Below are positions 61,146 to 64,000 of a stretch of 64,000 nucleotides of DNA, piece by piece. Origin of the DNA: Novosphingobium sp. ERN07. GTDB lineage: Bacteria; Pseudomonadota; Alphaproteobacteria; Sphingomonadales; Sphingomonadaceae. The stretch covers positions 455,189 through 519,188 of the forward strand of contig NZ_JABAID010000002.1 in assembly GCF_012641335.1 (NCBI RefSeq), written 5' to 3'. Made by a program: the position numbers and the translations under genes. Every line of letters starts with the position of its first letter. Within the stretch, counting starts at the first letter, position 1. The notes beneath the pieces are model-generated. The model had not been told where the DNA came from, did no database searches, and was given only the letters and a program-made list of their open reading frames with translations.

Positions 61146-61913
61146 TTACTTCGGAGCCATGCGGATCGCGCCGTCAAGGCGGATCACTTCGGCGTTGACC
61201 ATCGGGTTGGTCACTATGGCCTCTACCAACTTCGCGTACTCTTCGGGCCGGCCTAAACGGCTGGGAAAGGGCACCTGGCGGCCGAGTGAATCCTGTGCTT
61301 CCTGCGGCAGGGACCCCAGCAGCGGGGTCCAGAAGATGCCTGGCGCGATGGTGTTCACGCGGATGCCGAAGCGGGCGAACTCGCGCGCGATGGGGAGCGC
61401 CATGCCGACCACGCCACCCTTCGAAGCGGCATAGGCGGGCTGGCCGATCTGGCCTTCAAACGCCGCGACGCTGGCGGTGTTGACGATCACCCCGCGCTCG
61501 CCGTCTTCGTTCAGCAGCTCTGCATCGTGAATGCGCGCGGCAAACTTCGAGAGGACGTTGAACGTGCCGATCAGGTTGATGTTGATGATCTTCGCGAAGT
61601 CCGCCAGCGGCAGCGGGCTGCCATCGCGATTGATGACCTTGGCCGGTGGGCCGATGCCTGCGCAATTGATCAGGATGCGCGCCTTGCCGTTCACCGCTTC
61701 GGCCTCGGCAATCGCGTTCGCAACGGCATCCTCGTCCGTCACGTTGACGGGTGCGAAGCGGCCACCGATTTCCGCGGCCTTTGCCGTGCCGAGCTTCGCA
61801 TTGAGATCGAACAGCGTCACCTTGGCGCCGCGCGCTGCGAGCAGTTCGGCCGTCGAAGCGCCAAGGCCCGAGGCCCCGCCGGTGACGATCGCCGCCAGTC
61901 CGTTGATATCCAT
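61146..61913 (-). CDS. Short-chain dehydrogenase, 3-hydroxyacyl-CoA dehydrogenase type 2-like
   Basis: A 255-residue classical SDR. The NAD site is TGGASGLG (residues 11-18) with the NAD-type acidic residue in LFDLN; the catalytic set is Ser148, Tyr161 and Lys165 (YAASK). The insertion around [21 protein letters not shown] and the overall sequence match HSD17B10/3-hydroxyacyl-CoA dehydrogenase type 2, which oxidises 3-hydroxyacyl-CoAs including branched ones. It stands 29 bases after the first ACAD and 32 before the second, inside the operon. Confidence 0.92.
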   Translation of the reverse strand: MDINGLAAIVTGGASGLGASTAELLAARGAKVTLFDLNAKLGTAKAAEIGGRFAPVNVTDEDAVANAIAEAEAVNGKARILINCAGIGPPAKVINRDGSPLPLADFAKIININLIGTFNVLSKFAARIHDAELLNEDGERGVIVNTASVAAFEGQIGQPAYAASKGGVVGMALPIAREFARFGIRVNTIAPGIFWTPLLGSLPQEAQDSLGRQVPFPSRLGRPEEYAKLVEAIVTNPMVNAEVIRLDGAIRMAPK

Positions 61914-61942
61914 CGTGTGTTCTCCTTATTTTTTGGGGATCG

Positions 61943-63076
61943 TCAGGCCGTCAGCGCGCGGGCAATGACCATACGTTGGATGTCCGAAGTACCTTCGTAG
62001 ATCTGGCAGACGCGCATATCACGGTAGATCCGTGCCACGCCGTATTCTTCGAGATAGCCATAGCCGCCGAGGGTCTGCAGTGCGCCGGAGACGACTTCCT
62101 CGGCCGTCTCGGACGCGACCAGCTTGGCCATCGAGGCCTCGGTCAGGCAGGAAGCGCCGGTGTCCTTCACGGCAGCGGCATGCAGTACGAGCTGGCGCGC
62201 AGCCTCGAGTTTCGCAGCAAGGCCAGCGAGCCTGTGGCCGACCGCCTGATGCTCGATGATGGCTTGCCCGAAGCTCCTGCGTTCCTTGGCATAGCCGATG
62301 GCGATCTTCAGCGCCTCCTGCGCCATGCCGATGCACTGCGCGGCGATGCCGATGCGGCCCGCTTCAAGGTTGGAAAGCGCAATGCGGTAGCCCTCCCCTT
62401 CCGCGCCGAGCACCATGTCATCGGGCACGAAGACATCGTCAAAGCGGATCGCGCAGGTATCGGAGGCCTTCTGGCCCAGCTTGTGCTCCACCTTTTCGAC
62501 GACGTAGCCGGGGCTGTCCGTCAGCACGAGGAAAGCCGTCATGCCGCGCTTGCCAGCTTCGGGATTGCTCATTGCAAAGACGATCGCCACCTTGGCAATG
62601 CGCCCGTTGGAAATGAACTGCTTGGCGCCGTTCAGCCGCCAACCGCCATCGACCTTCACCGCACGGGTGCGTATGGCCGAGGCATCGGAGCCCGTGTCGG
62701 CCTCGGTCAGCGCAAAGGCACCGGTGCCGCGCCCGCCAATAAGATCCGGCAGGAAGCGCGCCTGCTGCGCGGGCGTACCCAGCTTGAGCAGGCCGCCCAC
62801 GATCAGGCTGTTGTGGATCGAAAGGATCGTCGAGAGCGCACCATCGCCGGCCGCGATCTCGATCAAGGCGAGTGAGTAGGAAACGGTATCCAGCGCCGAT
62901 CCGCCCACCTCTTCGGGCGCAGTCATACCCATCAGGCCAAGGGCGGCCAGTTCTCGCCACAGATCATCGGGATACCCGTCTGCCGCCTCGAATGCAGCCG
63001 ACCGGGGACGAAGCCGCTCCTGCGCAAAATCCCGCACCATCTCGCGAACCGCATCCTGCGTTTCTGTCAGAATCAT
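61943..63076 (-). CDS. Acyl-CoA dehydrogenase (short/branched-chain type)
   Basis: A 377-residue canonical acyl-CoA dehydrogenase. It has FALTEADTGSDASAIRT, WRLNGAKQFISNG, the SNLEAGRIGIAAQCIG helix and the catalytic base Glu361 in YEGTSDIQRMVIARAL, the SCAD-type position. It is the first gene of the five-gene acyl-CoA operon and would perform the entry dehydrogenation of a short or branched acyl-CoA. It diverges from a TetR regulator over 39 bases containing a TACTCATGAGTA palindrome. Confidence 0.93.
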   Translation of the reverse strand: MILTETQDAVREMVRDFAQERLRPRSAAFEAADGYPDDLWRELAALGLMGMTAPEEVGGSALDTVSYSLALIEIAAGDGALSTILSIHNSLIVGGLLKLGTPAQQARFLPDLIGGRGTGAFALTEADTGSDASAIRTRAVKVDGGWRLNGAKQFISNGRIAKVAIVFAMSNPEAGKRGMTAFLVLTDSPGYVVEKVEHKLGQKASDTCAIRFDDVFVPDDMVLGAEGEGYRIALSNLEAGRIGIAAQCIGMAQEALKIAIGYAKERRSFGQAIIEHQAVGHRLAGLAAKLEAARQLVLHAAAVKDTGASCLTEASMAKLVASETAEEVVSGALQTLGGYGYLEEYGVARIYRDMRVCQIYEGTSDIQRMVIARALTA

Positions 63077-63097
63077 AAAACCAATCCGTCGAATATA

Positions 63098-63109
63098 TAC
63101 TCATGAGTA
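63098..63109. promoter_or_regulatory. TACTCATGAGTA palindrome, candidate TetR operator
   Basis: A perfect 12-base palindrome in the A/T-rich gap between the acyl-CoA dehydrogenase and TetR genes. It begins 22 bases from the dehydrogenase start and 7 bases before the first possible TetR start. It is ideally placed to repress both directions. Confidence 0.6.
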
Positions 63110-63115
63110 CATTGC

Positions 63116-63769
63116 ATGAGACGTGGTTTCATGTCAACGTGTGGCCAGTCTATGAAGCTCACCGCATCACCCTTTCCCAGCCCTGAGGAAAAGCGCTCCA
63201 CCCGCGCGGCGAAGCGCGATGCCGTGCTGCGCGCGGCGGTCCAGATGTTCAACGAACGCGGCTTCCACCAGACCTCGCTCGACGATGTTGCCGCAAGCCT
63301 TGGCATCTCCAAGCCGACGATCTACCACTACCTTGGCAACAAGGATCAGGTGCTGCTCGAATGCGTGAAGATCGGGCTAGGCCAGCTCATCGCTGCGGCC
63401 GAGGAAGCCCGGGCACATTCCGGCACAGGCGCGGACCGCCTCTCCGCCTTTCTCGCACGCTACGCCGCGATAAACATGGACGACTTTGGGCGCTGTGTGA
63501 TCCGCACGGGTGACGAAGCGCTCGCGCCGGAAAGCCGCGAGCGGTTTCGGGACCTCAAGCGCCAGATCGACAGTCACATGCGAAACCTGATCGTAGAAGG
63601 GATAGCAGATGGCTCGCTCGCACCGTGCGATCCGAAACTCGCAGCCTTCACGATTGCCGGTGCGCTGAACTGGCCAGCGCGCTGGCACGATCCGGCGGGT
63701 AACGAGAGTGCTGTCGACTTAGCTCGGCAAATGATCGCTCTGCTGAGCCGAGGCTACTTGCCGAGGTAA
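63116..63769 (+). CDS. TetR-family regulator of the acyl-CoA operon
   Basis: Up to 217 residues; starts at 63131 or 63152 are equally possible since no ribosome site is clear. The TetR helix-turn-helix is intact (RDAVLRAAVQMFNERGFHQTSLDDVAASLGISKPTIYHYLGNKDQVL in parts), and the C-terminal domain is of the TetR_C type common in fatty-acid and CoA-ester responsive regulators. Its divergence from the five-gene acyl-CoA operon across a palindrome makes it the likely repressor, relieved by an acyl-CoA. Confidence 0.9.
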   Translation: MRRGFMSTCGQSMKLTASPFPSPEEKRSTRAAKRDAVLRAAVQMFNERGFHQTSLDDVAASLGISKPTIYHYLGNKDQVLLECVKIGLGQLIAAAEEARAHSGTGADRLSAFLARYAAINMDDFGRCVIRTGDEALAPESRERFRDLKRQIDSHMRNLIVEGIADGSLAPCDPKLAAFTIAGALNWPARWHDPAGNESAVDLARQMIALLSRGYLPR

Positions 63770-64000
63770 CGCCCGCGCATTTTGGCACTCTTGAAGCAAG
63801 GTCAGCGAAGCGAGCCAGACCCTCAGTGAAGTCCGCATGCGCCGGCTCTGCTGCTCGATCGATTCATGGTCGGTGTTGGTACGGGACATTAGTTGCCTGT
63901 CGGTAAGCGCTGTGCGGCCCCCACCTTGCGCGGGTGATGCCCAGCGTTGAGCTTGCCGGGCCTGATTTGGGCCGAGGCGCTACTCCTATGATAATCCCGT
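63770..64000. other. Right-edge non-coding stretch
   Basis: About 230 bases after the TetR gene. A 56-codon minus-strand frame starting at the CAT near 63888 has no recognisable features and I do not call it. No hairpin or repeat stands out. Confidence 0.4.

Noticed and set aside
63720..63888. Minus-strand 56-codon frame at the right edge
   Set aside because: It overlaps the TetR 3' end, lacks a ribosome site and shows no family similarity I can recognise.
1..64000. CRISPR arrays, complete tRNA/rRNA genes, riboswitches
   Set aside because: No regularly spaced repeats, cloverleaf-forming sequences or rRNA signatures were seen; the only tRNA-like sequence is the 17-base 3' end at 29875-29891.

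Overview
The window is GC-rich chromosomal DNA that reads like an alphaproteobacterium of the Sphingomonadales, most like Novosphingobium or Sphingobium. This placement is inferred from gene content and protein style, not from a marker gene. The signs are three large TonB-dependent receptors next to catabolic genes, many Tat-type leaders, AapJQMP-type amino acid transport, sphingomonad-style palindromic repeats, and acyl-CoA clusters with the kinase-like/ACAD pair. No rRNA, complete tRNA, CRISPR array or replication origin was found.

Layout. 1-941: 3' end of a glycogen debranching enzyme gene. 945-6630: an aromatic-oxidation cluster with a serine hydrolase, a p-cresol methylhydroxylase/vanillyl-alcohol-oxidase-type flavoprotein with its cytochrome c, overlapping TetR and AraC regulators, and a cytochrome P450 diverging across a nested palindrome. 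6751-8262: an L,D-transpeptidase-like protein and a LysR regulator. 8361-15015: leucine/isovalerate degradation (isovaleryl-CoA dehydrogenase, esterase, both methylcrotonyl-CoA carboxylase subunits with an NTF2-like gene wedged between them, MaoC hydratase). 14990-17867: LysR, pirin, DoxX and nitroreductase redox-stress group. 17911-20941: two FAD proteins and a small protein. 21264-23512: a two-component system. 23574-29664: a bidirectional locus with a TonB receptor and a secreted NTF2-like protein on one side, and on the other the two subunits of a C-glycoside-deglycosidase-type enzyme plus an exported 3-keto-glycoside-hydrolase-type (DUF1080) protein. 29875-31249: mobile-element debris. 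31353-50315: a large nitrogen/amino-acid acquisition region with an exported FAD oxidoreductase, a periplasmic amidase with a TonB receptor, a seven-gene operon (PLP lyase, AapJQMP, RidA, Tat-exported class V aminotransferase), CstA with YbdD, a dicarboxylate/glutamate symporter and a secreted protein. 50416-51240: an internally deleted IS3 element that cuts an indolepyruvate oxidoreductase remnant. 51502-57498: GntR, TonB receptor, FAH-family hydrolase, metal-dependent cyclase/hydrolase and MFS transporter in one tightly packed operon. 57499-58094: further integrase and transposase scraps. 58095-63769: an acyl-CoA catabolic operon with a divergent TetR regulator.

How it fits together. The window is a patchwork of substrate-specific uptake-plus-catabolism modules, typically an outer-membrane TonB receptor, an inner-membrane carrier or secreted hydrolase, cytoplasmic enzymes and a local regulator, separated by scars of insertion sequences and integrases. 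The most interesting units are the putative C-glycoside/3-keto-glycoside locus (about 23.6-29.7 kb), the amino-acid operon ending in a Tat-exported PLP enzyme (38.9-45.9 kb), the GntR-controlled FAH/cyclase operon (51.5-57.5 kb) and the kinase plus Asp-type acyl-CoA dehydrogenase pair (58.9-61.1 kb).
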